Shown: positions 1-8,280 of the stretch, in pieces
Numbering within the stretch: the stretch's first letter is position 1
Layout: each line of letters begins with the position of its first letter
Assembly (NCBI GenBank): GCA_023391425.1
Contig: JAEWAX010000008.1
Span: 1 to 38,174, forward strand
Length of the DNA: 38,174 bases
Origin: Bacillota bacterium
GTDB taxonomy: Bacteria; Bacillota; Clostridia; Acetivibrionales; DSM-1351
Reading direction: 5' to 3'
The notes under the pieces: generated by a model
Told to the model about the DNA's origin: nothing
Seen by the model: the letters and a program-made list of their open reading frames with translations, nothing else
Databases searched by the model: none
Made by a program: the position numbers and the translations under genes

Positions 1-862
1 TAATTATCGGGAGGTTTACATCTGAGGCCCAATCAGCTAAGTTCTTAATTCCATCCTTTAATTTTGATAACCAGTAATCAGGGCACGATTGATAAAGTCT
101 CTCTGCATACTTTACTACATTTTCATAGCCAACCGAATCAAATCTCTCATAGTTATAATCAATTCTTCTGAAAAACTCTTCATCCGAGCACTGAGCCATC
201 CACAGGTGAAGCTCCAGTAAATCAAAATAGCTTACATCTACTCCTCTCCACTTATCAAAATCATTAGTAATTGAAAAACAGTATTTTAATGAAGGATACC
301 TCTTTCTAACTGTTTCAACAGCAGTTTTCATCCAATCAACTGAGTCCTGGCTTGTCCAGCTTCTTTGGAGATTCTTTGTTTTATAGAAAGGAGCCCAAAC
401 CTCCAAAGGCCATTCATTACATAGGTCAACATATAATATGTTGTCAAGAAGTCCTTCATTATCTATTGTTTCCAGTGTTTTTATCCAAATCTCAGCATGT
501 TTCTGTGGAGAAGGTATTAAGAGTGCTGAATTGTCCCTGTCTGTACGATACCATGCAGACAATGCAACTTTAATCTCTCTGTCACTACATTTCTTTATAA
601 ATTGGTTTAGTGAAGGCTGAACCTTGACACGATTAGTAGCTGGGCTTCCCCAATCCTGCTGATTCCAGTGAGGCAACAATTCCCACTCTCTATATGGATC
701 AATTGCAACCAGATGCGGAAAGGCATCAATTCTTACTGCATCATACCCTCTGGCCTTTAGTTCATCCAACGCCTTATCCCAATCCTCATAGCCTGCACCC
801 GGCCATCCTCTTTCGAGCCAAGAAAAATCCCACATTGTTATAGCAAGTGTATTATGTACCAT
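1..862 (-). CDS. Cellulase-like glycoside hydrolase, partial (C-terminus beyond left edge)
   Basis: 287 codons are readable from ATG at 862 (GAGGAG 9 nt upstream) to the window edge without a stop. The N-terminus reads as a TIM-barrel glycosidase: TMWDFSWLERGWPG (residues 9-22), DAVRIDAFPH (41-50), and VDLCNEW (145-151), where N149-E150 has the Asn-Glu arrangement of the acid/base strand of clan GH-A enzymes. There is no signal peptide, so the enzyme probably acts in the cytoplasm on an imported oligosaccharide. It resembles the uncharacterised cellulase-like family (PF12876 type) rather than a typical secreted endoglucanase. It is the last visible gene of the minus-strand cluster with the lactonase-like, dehydratase and SDR genes, 32 bp after the previous stop. 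Substrate unknown; the nucleophile region lies outside the window or is not recognisable. Confidence 0.72.
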   Translation of the reverse strand, partial: MVHNTLAITMWDFSWLERGWPGAGYEDWDKALDELKARGYDAVRIDAFPHLVAIDPYREWELLPHWNQQDWGSPATNRVKVQPSLNQFIKKCSDREIKVALSAWYRTDRDNSALLIPSPQKHAEIWIKTLETIDNEGLLDNILYVDLCNEWPLEVWAPFYKTKNLQRSWTSQDSVDWMKTAVETVRKRYPSLKYCFSITNDFDKWRGVDVSYFDLLELHLWMAQCSDEEFFRRIDYNYERFDSVGYENVVKYAERLYQSCPDYWLSKLKDGIKNLADWASDVNLPII

Positions 863-894
863 ATATTCTTCTCCTCTTAGATAATATTTTATTA

Positions 895-1602
895 TTAAAT
901 AATTACTTCAATTTCTTCAAAATAATTTAATTCTTGAAATTCAATATTATAATTTTTTAAAATTCTTTCAAGTTTTTTGGGATCCTCAGTGTTTTCAGCA
1001 AACATGCCGTAATGGCTGGGTATTACCTTTTTAGTTTCTAAATGTGCTGCAAGCCTAGCAAGGTCATAGCAATTCATGTTTCCCCATTTTCCATTAATAC
1101 ATCCTATTATCAAATCTGGGCTATAGCTTTTTATTTTCAATAGTTCTTCATTAAATTCAGTATCTCCAGTAAAATAGATAGATTTTTTATTATCACAAAT
1201 TTCAATTACTATTCCTATACTATCGTCTGTGTGTTCTGAGAACACAGCGTGTATAGCTACCTCGCCAATTCTGATTGAATCTCCTCTGTTCAAGACAGTT
1301 GCAGCTTTGCAATTTTTATGAAGTACAGCCAAGTGATTAATACAGCTTGTTGGACCAATAAACACCATGTTATCCATCACAATTTTATTAATCGTATCCT
1401 CATCAAAATGATCTAAATGATCATGAGTTATAATTAAATAGTCTGCAATCAAGTTCTCAGGATAAACAGGAATTTGTTTTAATCGTCTTAGCCCATCTAT
1501 TTTTTCAATACTATTTGACAAATAAGGATCTATACAAATTGTCATGTTATTATACTTAAGTAAATAACCCGCTTGACCGAGCCATGTAATTTTTATATTC
1601 AT
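895..1602 (-). CDS. Metallo-beta-lactamase-fold hydrolase, UlaG-like (possible sugar lactonase)
   Basis: 235 aa. The metal-binding motif THDHLDH is at residues 59-65 (H60, H62, D64, H65), with later metal-ligand candidates in FTGDTEF near 150 and in PSHYGMF near the C-terminus. The short sequence and the opening ITWLGQAGYLLK resemble the UlaG/L-ascorbate-6-phosphate lactonase branch of the superfamily. I start it at the ATG at 1602, which has GAGGTG 6 nt upstream; an in-frame GTG at 1611 overlaps that ribosome binding site and is less likely. It lies 33 bp downstream of the dehydratase gene in the same operon. There, a lactone-opening step between a sugar dehydrogenase and a sugar-acid dehydratase would make sense. 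That role is inference; other MBL hydrolase activities are possible. Confidence 0.75.
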   Translation of the reverse strand: MNIKITWLGQAGYLLKYNNMTICIDPYLSNSIEKIDGLRRLKQIPVYPENLIADYLIITHDHLDHFDEDTINKIVMDNMVFIGPTSCINHLAVLHKNCKAATVLNRGDSIRIGEVAIHAVFSEHTDDSIGIVIEICDNKKSIYFTGDTEFNEELLKIKSYSPDLIIGCINGKWGNMNCYDLARLAAHLETKKVIPSHYGMFAENTEDPKKLERILKNYNIEFQELNYFEEIEVII

Positions 1603-1635
1603 ATACAACACCTCATAGATAAAAATTTTGTATTA

Positions 1636-2865
1636 CTACCAATTGTGAACTGCCCCTTCCCTATCTCTTAATATCGGCAAAAAATTTCGCTTATATTGAT
1701 ATTTATATGCAATTTCTTCATTGACATCTACTCCAATGCCAGGCCTATCTTCAATATACAAATATCCTTCCTTGTATGTTAGTCCGCTTGAAAAAATTTC
1801 AAAGGTTTTATCTCCATGATAGACATGTTCCTGTATTCCGAAATTGGGTATAGAAAATCCAACATGCGCCATAGCTGCATGTGCAATAGGTGAAATATCA
1901 GAAGGCCCATGAAAGGCTGTTTTTACCCCAAAAGCTTCAGAAAGCACAGATACCTTTTTCAAGGGAGATATCCCTCCAAAATGACTGATATCCACTCTTA
2001 AATAATCAATTAATTGATTTTCAAGCAAAGGCAAGCAGTCACTAACTGCGTTATAAATCTCCCCAGTCCCTATTGGTGTAGTAGAATGATTGCGAATTAA
2101 TTTAAGGCCATTCTTATTTATAGGGTCTATAGGGTCTTCTAAAAATAGCAAATCGTATTTTTCCATACTCTTGGCTATGCCAGCAGCTTTTATTGGTGTA
2201 AGCCTATGATGAACATCATGAATAAGTCCTATATCATAGCCAATATTTTCTCGTATGTATCCCGTAATTTTTACAAGATCTTTTGCATATGAATCTGAAT
2301 CCCATACCTTTTCATAATTAATTGCATCTCCCGTCACCTCTATACGTTCACCAAAATCAATGTCTTGATGGGGTTGACAAAAATAACTACCAGTAATCAA
2401 AGGATCTTCTGTATCAAAGCTGTATCTTATAACTTTACAGCCATCTGAAACTCTTTGATATATTCGCTCTAACAGTTTTTCCTTTGTTCTGCCATGCACA
2501 TGAAAATATGCCTTTAGCTTTTTCCTGCACTTACCACCAAGCAAAGAATATACAGGTGCATTATAATATTTGCCTTTAATATCCCATAAGGCCATATCAA
2601 TGCCAGCCAGTGCTGTCATTAATACTGGTCCACCTCTCCAGTATGTTCCGCGGAACACCATCTGCCAAATGTCCTCAATGCTATCTGCATCGCGCCCATT
2701 CAACCAGCAAGAAAGATAATTATCTATTACTGACTTTACAGAAAGTTCCCTGCCATTTAATGTGGCATCCCCATATCCAATTATACCATCATCTGTTACA
2801 ATCTTAACAATTAGATAATTCCTGTCCGGGCAGGTTAAAATAGTGCTTATTTCCTTAATTTTCAT
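1636..2865 (-). CDS. Mannonate/gluconate dehydratase-family protein (enolase superfamily, ManD/RspA-like)
   Basis: 409 aa, normal for the ManD subgroup (about 400). Visible signatures: HDVHHRLTP at 216-224 (D217 metal ligand, H219 catalytic candidate), FLEDP at 241-245 (E243), GTGE at 266-269 (E269), FHGPSD at 318-323, NFGIQEH at 341-347 and the C-terminal family ending DREGAVHNW with a terminal Trp. These place it among enzymes that dehydrate D-mannonate or D-gluconate to 2-keto-3-deoxygluconate using Mg2+. From memory, proline after HG is the variant seen in low-efficiency or RspA-like members, so the physiological substrate is uncertain. ATG 2865 has GAGGTG 7 nt upstream; the in-frame TTG at 2871 is too close to that site. 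The SDR stop TAG lies directly beside the ribosome binding site, so the genes are translationally close. Confidence 0.85.
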   Translation of the reverse strand: MKIKEISTILTCPDRNYLIVKIVTDDGIIGYGDATLNGRELSVKSVIDNYLSCWLNGRDADSIEDIWQMVFRGTYWRGGPVLMTALAGIDMALWDIKGKYYNAPVYSLLGGKCRKKLKAYFHVHGRTKEKLLERIYQRVSDGCKVIRYSFDTEDPLITGSYFCQPHQDIDFGERIEVTGDAINYEKVWDSDSYAKDLVKITGYIRENIGYDIGLIHDVHHRLTPIKAAGIAKSMEKYDLLFLEDPIDPINKNGLKLIRNHSTTPIGTGEIYNAVSDCLPLLENQLIDYLRVDISHFGGISPLKKVSVLSEAFGVKTAFHGPSDISPIAHAAMAHVGFSIPNFGIQEHVYHGDKTFEIFSSGLTYKEGYLYIEDRPGIGVDVNEEIAYKYQYKRNFLPILRDREGAVHNW

Positions 2866-2877
2866 TTTCAATCACCT

Positions 2878-3771
2878 CTATTCTAACTGTGAAAACCATT
2901 CTCTCATTTCAGTTGACTTCTCATAATAATCATTTAAGCTAGTAAGATCCAAAGCCCCAGGCTCTGCCATAATAGAAGTTAACCCTCCATCAACAATCAA
3001 ATCAGCCCCTGTTACAAACCTAGACTCTTCTGAGGCAAAATACACCGCTGCATAAGCTACATCATCTGGATATCCTATTGTATGCAGCGGCTGAGTGATT
3101 TTCATTCCGAGTTCATGAACATCCTTAAATCTTTCTACATATGTTCTGTGTGCATCTTTTCCAAAGCGTGATAGTATCCAGTGTCCTAAATCCACTTGGA
3201 TAGCTCCTGGCGATATTGTATTCACTCTAATATTGAAAGGAGCCATTTCTACGGCCAATGAACGTGTCAACATATTGACACCTCCCTTAGCTGCACAATA
3301 TGCGCTATCATTTGGTATACCATTATACCCACGAACTGAAGAAATGTTAATTATACTGCCGCTTCTGTTTTTTTTCATATAAGGAACAGAAAAACGTGAT
3401 GAATACCAGTAGCCTCTTAAATTAGTTTCCATAATAGCTTCATAACGTTCTTCAGCCTCAATACTACTATAATCTATCGCAAATCCAAACATTGGATAGC
3501 CAGCATTATTTACCAGAATATCTATACTACCAAAGTGTTCATATGCTTTGTCTGCCATAGCAATTACATCTTCTCTTTTTCGTACGTCAACTTCAAGCAC
3601 CAGACATTCAACACCTATCTCTTCTATTTCTGCTTGAACTTTGCTTAAGTCACTTAATGATCTTGATGCTAATACAACCTTGGCGCCTTCTTTTGCAAAT
3701 TTTTTAGCAATCTCTGCCCCTATACCTTTGCTTGCGCCTGTAATTATTGCAACCTTATCACCTAATCTCAT
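2878..3771 (-). CDS. Short-chain dehydrogenase/reductase (SDR), probable sugar or sugar-acid oxidoreductase
   Basis: 297 aa classical SDR, with a C-terminal extension of about 35 residues beyond the usual ~260. TGASKGIG (11-18) binds the dinucleotide, NNAG is at 87-90, N116 and S143/S144 line the active site, and Y157-xxx-K161 (YCAAK) is the catalytic pair. SPGAIQVDLG and the C-terminal TGADLIVDGGL segment are typical of gluconate/glucose dehydrogenase-like members. GAGAGGTG precedes the ATG by 7 nt. It is the first enzyme gene after the LacI regulator and lies 12 bp before the ManD-like gene. In this context it could interconvert fructuronate and mannonate, or oxidise a sugar to its lactone; the sequence alone does not decide. 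Confidence 0.8.
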   Translation of the reverse strand: MRLGDKVAIITGASKGIGAEIAKKFAKEGAKVVLASRSLSDLSKVQAEIEEIGVECLVLEVDVRKREDVIAMADKAYEHFGSIDILVNNAGYPMFGFAIDYSSIEAEERYEAIMETNLRGYWYSSRFSVPYMKKNRSGSIINISSVRGYNGIPNDSAYCAAKGGVNMLTRSLAVEMAPFNIRVNTISPGAIQVDLGHWILSRFGKDAHRTYVERFKDVHELGMKITQPLHTIGYPDDVAYAAVYFASEESRFVTGADLIVDGGLTSIMAEPGALDLTSLNDYYEKSTEMREWFSQLE

Positions 3772-3809
3772 ATAATTACACCTCTCTCCAATTTTATATA
3801 TAAATAATT

Positions 3810-3837
3810 TTTATATTTGCTTTATATCTGTAGACAA
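3810..3837 (-). promoter_or_regulatory. Possible internal promoter upstream of the SDR gene
   Basis: On the minus strand TTGTCT (3832-3837) and TATAAA (3810-3815) are 16 bp apart, about 40 bp before the SDR start. The 250-bp gap to the regulator gene shows no convincing terminator, so the enzyme genes may be transcribed both from here and by read-through. The match is modest. Confidence 0.35.
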
Positions 3838-4021
3838 TATTAATCAGCCATAATACTATCCACAAAATCAAGCCCCGGTTTTCCAGCACATATATACAAA
3901 ATCAAAGGTATAAAGACTTTGTTGTAAAGAGAAGAGCAAAATCACTTATTTTCAATATAGAAAAGAGTTATCAAAACACAAGCAAGCTTTATCAGCAATA
4001 CTTTATAATCATTAACACTTA

Positions 4022-5083
4022 TTATAGTGTATAGTTAGAAAATTCTTGCTTGCTGAAAATGTCATCAATGTTTTCCTTTAGCCGGATATCAATACTAGTA
4101 GCAAAAAATTCATTCTTAGGCTGTTTACCTGAAATTATCAAATTATAAAGAATTTTTAAAGCAAGATAGCCTTGTTTTACTGGTTCCTGGCAAATAACTG
4201 CATCAATTACACCTTCTTTAACTAAGTCTACAGTATAAGGTGCGTAATCATATGCAATAACCTTAATCGATTGTGATTTGTTTTTTATTTTAATTGCATT
4301 TGCAACTCCTAAAATCCCATTGCTAGCAATGTAGATTCCATTAATACCAGGTATATTTTCTAAGGCATCAAGTGTCTTACTTAATGCAATCTCGTCATCT
4401 TCCTCTACTTCAATTACCTTTTTTATTTGAATATCTGGATACTCTTCTCTGATTTTATCTTCAAACCCTTTTAATCTTTGTCTGTGTGCGAGGATATACC
4501 TATAGCCGATTACAACTATAAACTCTCCTCTTTGACCTGCAAGCTTGCCAAGCAATTCCGCTGCAACTCTTGCGCTTTTTTCATGATCAGTCCCAATAAA
4601 GCATGCTCTTTGACATTGTGTAATATCGGTATTACAAGTCACTACCTTTATTCCATTCTTTACACATTCATCCAACTCATATCTGATACGTTCTGAATCT
4701 ATCGCAGTTAAAGCCAGCCCATTTATTTCAGATTTTTTAAGCTTTCTGATCATCTCTATTTGTTCTTCTTCTTCATAAGTGTTCATAACACATACTTCTG
4801 TGTTTATTCCATTTTTTTTAAGTTCCTTTGCACTTTCATTAACTCCCGCCATTATTTCACCAAAAAATGGATTACTTATTGGTTCCAAAATAAAACCCAA
4901 TTTTATTTTATTTCTCAAAACGAGAGCTTTTCCAATTTCATTAGGCTCATAATTTAATGCTTTTGCTATGTTTATTATGTTCTCTCTTGTCTCCGCCTTT
5001 ATTCCAGCTTTATTATTTAATGCCCTGTCAACAGTCCCTCTGGATACATTAGCTAGTTTGGCTATATCTTTAATAGTTACCAT
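4022..5083 (-). CDS. LacI-family transcriptional regulator
   Basis: 353 aa. The N-terminal LacI helix-turn-helix TIKDIAKLANVSRGTVDRAL (residues 3-22) and hinge reach about residue 58. A periplasmic-binding-protein-like sensor domain follows from about residue 60 (IKLGFILEPISNPFFGEIMAGV) to 340. It has AAAGGAG upstream of the ATG. It is the first gene of the minus-strand sugar-acid cluster and is preceded by a leader of about 390 nt containing three copies of a CG-centred 12-mer of the LacI operator type, so autoregulation together with control of the SDR/ManD/lactonase/hydrolase genes is likely. The ligand is unknown; a sugar, sugar acid or oligosaccharide released by the glycosidase is the natural guess. 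Confidence 0.9.
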   Translation of the reverse strand: MVTIKDIAKLANVSRGTVDRALNNKAGIKAETRENIINIAKALNYEPNEIGKALVLRNKIKLGFILEPISNPFFGEIMAGVNESAKELKKNGINTEVCVMNTYEEEEQIEMIRKLKKSEINGLALTAIDSERIRYELDECVKNGIKVVTCNTDITQCQRACFIGTDHEKSARVAAELLGKLAGQRGEFIVVIGYRYILAHRQRLKGFEDKIREEYPDIQIKKVIEVEEDDEIALSKTLDALENIPGINGIYIASNGILGVANAIKIKNKSQSIKVIAYDYAPYTVDLVKEGVIDAVICQEPVKQGYLALKILYNLIISGKQPKNEFFATSIDIRLKENIDDIFSKQEFSNYTL

Positions 5084-5137
5084 AATATATATACTCCTTT
5101 AGTCACGTATACAAGTTTTTTAAACTATCGGCTTTTT

Positions 5138-5149
5138 GTGTACGTGCAC
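5138..5149. promoter_or_regulatory. LacI-type operator copy O3
   Basis: The 12-mer GTGTACGTGCAC differs by one base from the copy at 5396-5407. It has the central CG and near-palindromic half-sites typical of LacI-family operators, and lies 55 bp upstream of the regulator start codon. Confidence 0.6.
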
Positions 5150-5359
5150 TTAATTGTTTACACTTATATTCGGTATATTTTTTAATACTCCTTCCTGTAA
5201 TAGTATTTTTTCAACTTTCAGCTATATGTATCCTTTTATAATCCCTTAACTAGTCATTGCACGTGATATGCATGCTATATGAGAGCTTGATCTAATTTTC
5301 TGCCTTATTTACTGCAACTAATCGTTTTTCTCTGACATTTGAAATAACTCACTCTCTCC

Positions 5360-5368
5360 TCAACTCAT
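5360..5368 (-). other. Two-codon start-stop ORF with a strong ribosome binding site in the LacI leader
   Basis: On the minus strand GGAGG is followed 5 nt later by ATG AGT TGA (5368-5360), in the long leader just downstream of operator O1. It may be a chance remnant or a small translated leader element; nothing else supports function. Confidence 0.2.
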
Positions 5369-5395
5369 TTTTACCTCCATATTTAATATTGTACC

Positions 5396-5407
5396 GTGAA
5401 CGTGCAC
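5396..5407. promoter_or_regulatory. LacI-type operator copy O1
   Basis: GTGAACGTGCAC, within the larger dyad ACCGTG(6 nt)CACGGT at 5394-5411. It is the exact reverse complement of the copy at 5458-5469; the shared identity extends to 13 bp. Centre-to-centre distance to that copy is 62 bp, close to six helical turns. Confidence 0.7.
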
Positions 5408-5457
5408 GGTTTTCGTAAAAAAAATATAAATTAGGCAATTTAGATATAATCTTTTTC

Positions 5458-5469
5458 GTGCACGTTCAC
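5458..5469. promoter_or_regulatory. LacI-type operator copy O2
   Basis: GTGCACGTTCAC, the inverse-oriented match of O1. It starts 7 bp downstream of a candidate -10 box on the minus strand, so a bound repressor would cover the predicted transcription start. Confidence 0.7.
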
Positions 5470-5476
5470 TATTATT

Positions 5477-5505
5477 AGATTACACCTAAAATAAACATTT
5501 TGCAA
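5477..5505 (-). promoter_or_regulatory. Candidate promoter of the LacI-regulated cluster
   Basis: Minus strand: TTGCAA (5500-5505), a 17-bp spacer, then TAATCT (5477-5482). Each hexamer is an imperfect match, but position supports it: the predicted start falls in or beside operator O2. It would give a leader of about 390 nt before the regulator gene. Confidence 0.4.
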
Positions 5506-5741
5506 TAGTAATTTCATAACTAGGCATTACCTTAAATGCTTTCCTCTTAAAGGCTTTTAAAAACACCAACACTAAGATAATAACCCCTGATAAGGAATAT
5601 GATTTATCAAGCTTTAATTTCTAATGAAATATATAAAAGCCTTTTGCTAAAAAGCGTATTAGAAAAGTGGAGTATTTCAAAATAAAAGCTGTAGAGATGA
5701 TGATTTTGAAATCCGAATATATCCTTTGTGGTGATAAATTA
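5506..5741. other. Intergenic stretch with no recognised feature
   Basis: AT-rich sequence between the promoter/operator block and the hydrolase terminator. I found no ORF with a ribosome binding site and no strong hairpin. Confidence 0.5.
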
Positions 5742-5781
5742 AATGCGATGGCAAAGATAAAAATACCTCTACCATCGCATT
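5742..5781 (-). terminator. Probable terminator of the alpha/beta hydrolase gene
   Basis: Perfect 10-bp arms AATGCGATGG (5742-5751) and CCATCGCATT (5772-5781) with a 20-nt loop, starting 4 bp past the stop codon. On the minus-strand transcript the stem is followed by a T-rich stretch (TTAATTTATC). Confidence 0.65.
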
Positions 5782-5785
5782 ATTT

Positions 5786-7165
5786 TTACGAATTTTTCAT
5801 AATTTCTCTAAGTTTGTCCATAATATAGTCAAAGTTTTCATTTCCTGCTTTATATTTCACTGAGCTTCCTGTCAGGTGATTGGCATCCAAATTAACCTGA
5901 TTTCTATCAGTGTTGACTAACTTGTTTTGAAATGTTTGCTGGTAAGCTGACGGAATTATGAAATCATGAGCCTTTGCATCAACTTTTAATTCTTTTATGC
6001 CGTTCTTATAATCCCCGATTATCTGGTTGATTATTGGATTTTTAGGTGTATTGGTTAGATGCTCTACCATAATCTGATTATCGTAAATCTGCTCTATTTT
6101 ATTAAAATGTTTATCTTCAATTTTCACATTCTGGGCAGGTACATAATTATTAACATTAGCATAGCAACTATTCTCACCTATTTTAGCATTTAAAGCACTT
6201 TTTACTTTTTGTTGTATAATACCAATCGATTCAGGATGTAAGATATCCTCAACTTTATTATTAGCAGACAATATACCATAGCGACTCGAGCTATCCACAC
6301 TATTTACAGAAGCCAAAATAGAGTTTTTTTCATCTACGCTGTTGATGTTCAAGTCAAAAAAGGCATCGTCTGGGTCATTTCTCAACCCTCCCATCCAATT
6401 AATGAGAGATTGAAGGTGATTGATTAAATTTTTAAACTTATCTCCTTCCTTTTGAAGGTCTTTAATAATACCCCCCATGACATGGACAATTTCTGTCAAA
6501 GGGTCCCCTTCTAAGCTTAAAAGCCCATATACCACATCTGCTAAACCATCTAGAATTATAGTGGCCTCCATTCCAGTAGTAAGTATAAGACCAATCTTTA
6601 ACAATCCCTTGAGAATATAGGCCTTATTTTCAACGTTTGCTAGTGGAGAACCAAAATTAGGACTTGATACCGTTATCACACCTGAAATAACGCCGGCATT
6701 ATTGTATACTACCTTATCAAGCCATTCCAGATATCTAGCTACAAGGCCACCCTGACTATATCCAATAAGGATGTTTGGTTTTGTAGCCTTTAGTAAAGAA
6801 TAATAGCCCTGAAAACCATCAGTTATCATTTGGTATCCTCTGTTTTCTCTACAGTCATCACTCCAGAAATATTTGTAATCCTCCTGACCCTTATCTTTAT
6901 AATACTTCTGTATTTGTTGTAGATATCCACCTGAATCTGGCTTAAGAAAATCACTACCTATGCATTTTGGTGCAATTGGAACGAAGTATTCACAACCAGG
7001 CATAAGATTATTTGTTTCATATGCAGGAGCTGCTATCTGGGTTTTAGACTGTGGCCTGCTGCCAAATTTTATATTGTCCTCCCCAAACGCCGCTTTTATA
7101 GTCTCTTGGTTAGGACCTACAATATCTATCGCTGCATTCAGACACCATATTGTTTTTTGAGCCAT
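5786..7165 (-). CDS. Alpha/beta-hydrolase (lipase/esterase-like), cytoplasmic
   Basis: 459 aa. The nucleophile elbow LIGYSQGGLVARYLEW puts the catalytic Ser at 137 (GYSQGG 135-140). H430, in ANHLTGSS near the C-terminus, is the best candidate catalytic His; the acid is not obvious. TVSSPNFGSPL (about 165-176) resembles the strand and loop after the elbow in lipases and PGAP1-like proteins that act on acyl esters. No signal peptide or membrane anchor is visible, unusual for a bacterial lipase. The middle (about 180-330) carries a hydrophobic helical insertion and then a polar region with no motif I know. AGGAGG lies 11-12 nt before the ATG. It appears monocistronic, with its own terminator. 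Natural substrate unknown. Confidence 0.75.
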   Translation of the reverse strand: MAQKTIWCLNAAIDIVGPNQETIKAAFGEDNIKFGSRPQSKTQIAAPAYETNNLMPGCEYFVPIAPKCIGSDFLKPDSGGYLQQIQKYYKDKGQEDYKYFWSDDCRENRGYQMITDGFQGYYSLLKATKPNILIGYSQGGLVARYLEWLDKVVYNNAGVISGVITVSSPNFGSPLANVENKAYILKGLLKIGLILTTGMEATIILDGLADVVYGLLSLEGDPLTEIVHVMGGIIKDLQKEGDKFKNLINHLQSLINWMGGLRNDPDDAFFDLNINSVDEKNSILASVNSVDSSSRYGILSANNKVEDILHPESIGIIQQKVKSALNAKIGENSCYANVNNYVPAQNVKIEDKHFNKIEQIYDNQIMVEHLTNTPKNPIINQIIGDYKNGIKELKVDAKAHDFIIPSAYQQTFQNKLVNTDRNQVNLDANHLTGSSVKYKAGNENFDYIMDKLREIMKNS

Positions 7166-7398
7166 GATAAAAAATTCCTCCTTTTGAGTTTTAAGACTTG
7201 AGATCAGACTTACTAATAATTCATTATTCTTTAAATATATTGTATTTCCTCTATTTATTTACATTTATTAATCGCATTATCTGACAAGATATTCTCAAAG
7301 ATAGTAATATTAAAATACTCTAATATTAAAATTAGTAGGCTATTTATTAGGAACGATAATTCCTAGACTTAACTATTTAAAAAAGAAGTAAAAACAAT

Positions 7399-8241
7399 TT
7401 ACTCCTCCAACAATGATTTCATTTTTGTAGCAGTATCCGTTCCTAATAAAGGGGTATGTACAATCAATTTTAAGCCAGAATTATCAGAAATGTCAAAATT
7501 GCTAACTTCAAAATCTAATATTCCCGCCGTAGGATGATTCAATTGTTTATAAATTTCACTATTACTATTAATTTCATGTAAGGACCACCACAAATTAAAT
7601 TCTTTGCTTTGCATTTTTAGATCATCAATAAACTGAGCAAGCCAAGAATCTTCAATATATTGCCCACACGTTGAACGGAATCGACCTATTAAACCCTTGG
7701 CATGCTGCTTCCAGTTAACAAGTAACTGTTTATACTTGTCATCTGTGAACATCGCCCAAACTATATTTCGTTCGCGAACGTTCATTTCACTGAACTCACC
7801 AAAGATTATACATGCTGCTTTATTCCAAGCAATGACGTTCCACCGCTGATCCGTAACTAAAGATGGGCTATATATTAAACTATCCAGAACATGTTGAAGT
7901 ATTGGACTTACAGTTCCTTGGTATCCCGGTATATCTGCTGGAAGCGGCTGGTTCGCTAGAAGGTAAAGATGAATGCGCTCTTGTTTATCCAACAATAAAA
8001 CTTTAGATAGGCTTTCTATTACTTGAGTTGAAACATGAATTGGTCTTCCTTGTTCAAGCCAAATATACCAAGTTAGGCCAATACCAGCCAACTGCGCAAC
8101 TTCCTCTCTTCGGAGGCCAGGAGTACGCCGACGCGTTCCTGTCGAAAGTCCTACTTGAGATGGTAAAATTTTTGCCCTTCGTGTTTTTAAAAAATCTGCT
8201 AGCTCTTTATATCGATGGTTCTCATTATTCAAACTCGTCAT
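7399..8241 (-). CDS. MmyB-like helix-turn-helix transcriptional regulator
   Basis: 280 aa. The N-terminal XRE-type HTH spans about residues 11-80, with the family hallmark RRRTPGLRREEVAQLAGIGL (37-56) followed by TWYIWLEQGR. The C-terminal MLTR/MmyB ligand-binding domain follows from about 105 (SPILQHVLDSL, LVTDQRWNVIAWNKAA). Members usually bind a fatty acid or another small ligand and control an adjacent, often divergent, enzyme gene. Here the VOC gene is divergent, 112 bp away, and the shared intergenic region carries two perfect palindromes. The ribosome binding site before the ATG is weak (AGGACTG, 4 nt spacing). Repression of the VOC gene and autoregulation are inference. Confidence 0.88.
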   Translation of the reverse strand: MTSLNNENHRYKELADFLKTRRAKILPSQVGLSTGTRRRTPGLRREEVAQLAGIGLTWYIWLEQGRPIHVSTQVIESLSKVLLLDKQERIHLYLLANQPLPADIPGYQGTVSPILQHVLDSLIYSPSLVTDQRWNVIAWNKAACIIFGEFSEMNVRERNIVWAMFTDDKYKQLLVNWKQHAKGLIGRFRSTCGQYIEDSWLAQFIDDLKMQSKEFNLWWSLHEINSNSEIYKQLNHPTAGILDFEVSNFDISDNSGLKLIVHTPLLGTDTATKMKSLLEE

Positions 8242-8258
8242 CAGTCCTGTCTATTATT

Positions 8259-8276
8259 ATTTATACCAGTATAAAT
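8259..8276. promoter_or_regulatory. Perfect 8-bp-arm dyad in the MmyB/VOC intergenic region
   Basis: ATTTATAC-CA-GTATAAAT, exact arms with a 2-bp centre, 17 bp upstream of the regulator start. A plausible operator for the MmyB-like protein. Confidence 0.5.
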
Positions 8277-8280
8277 TCAC

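Noticed and set aside
5317..5352. A GTG-initiated 15-codon ORF on the minus strand after GAGGAGAG in the LacI leader
   Set aside because: Too short, no recognisable content; kept only as part of the leader description.
7348..7365. TAGGAA/TTCCTA hairpin downstream of the MmyB-like gene
   Set aside because: Six-bp stem with no U-tract on the minus strand; too weak to call a terminator.
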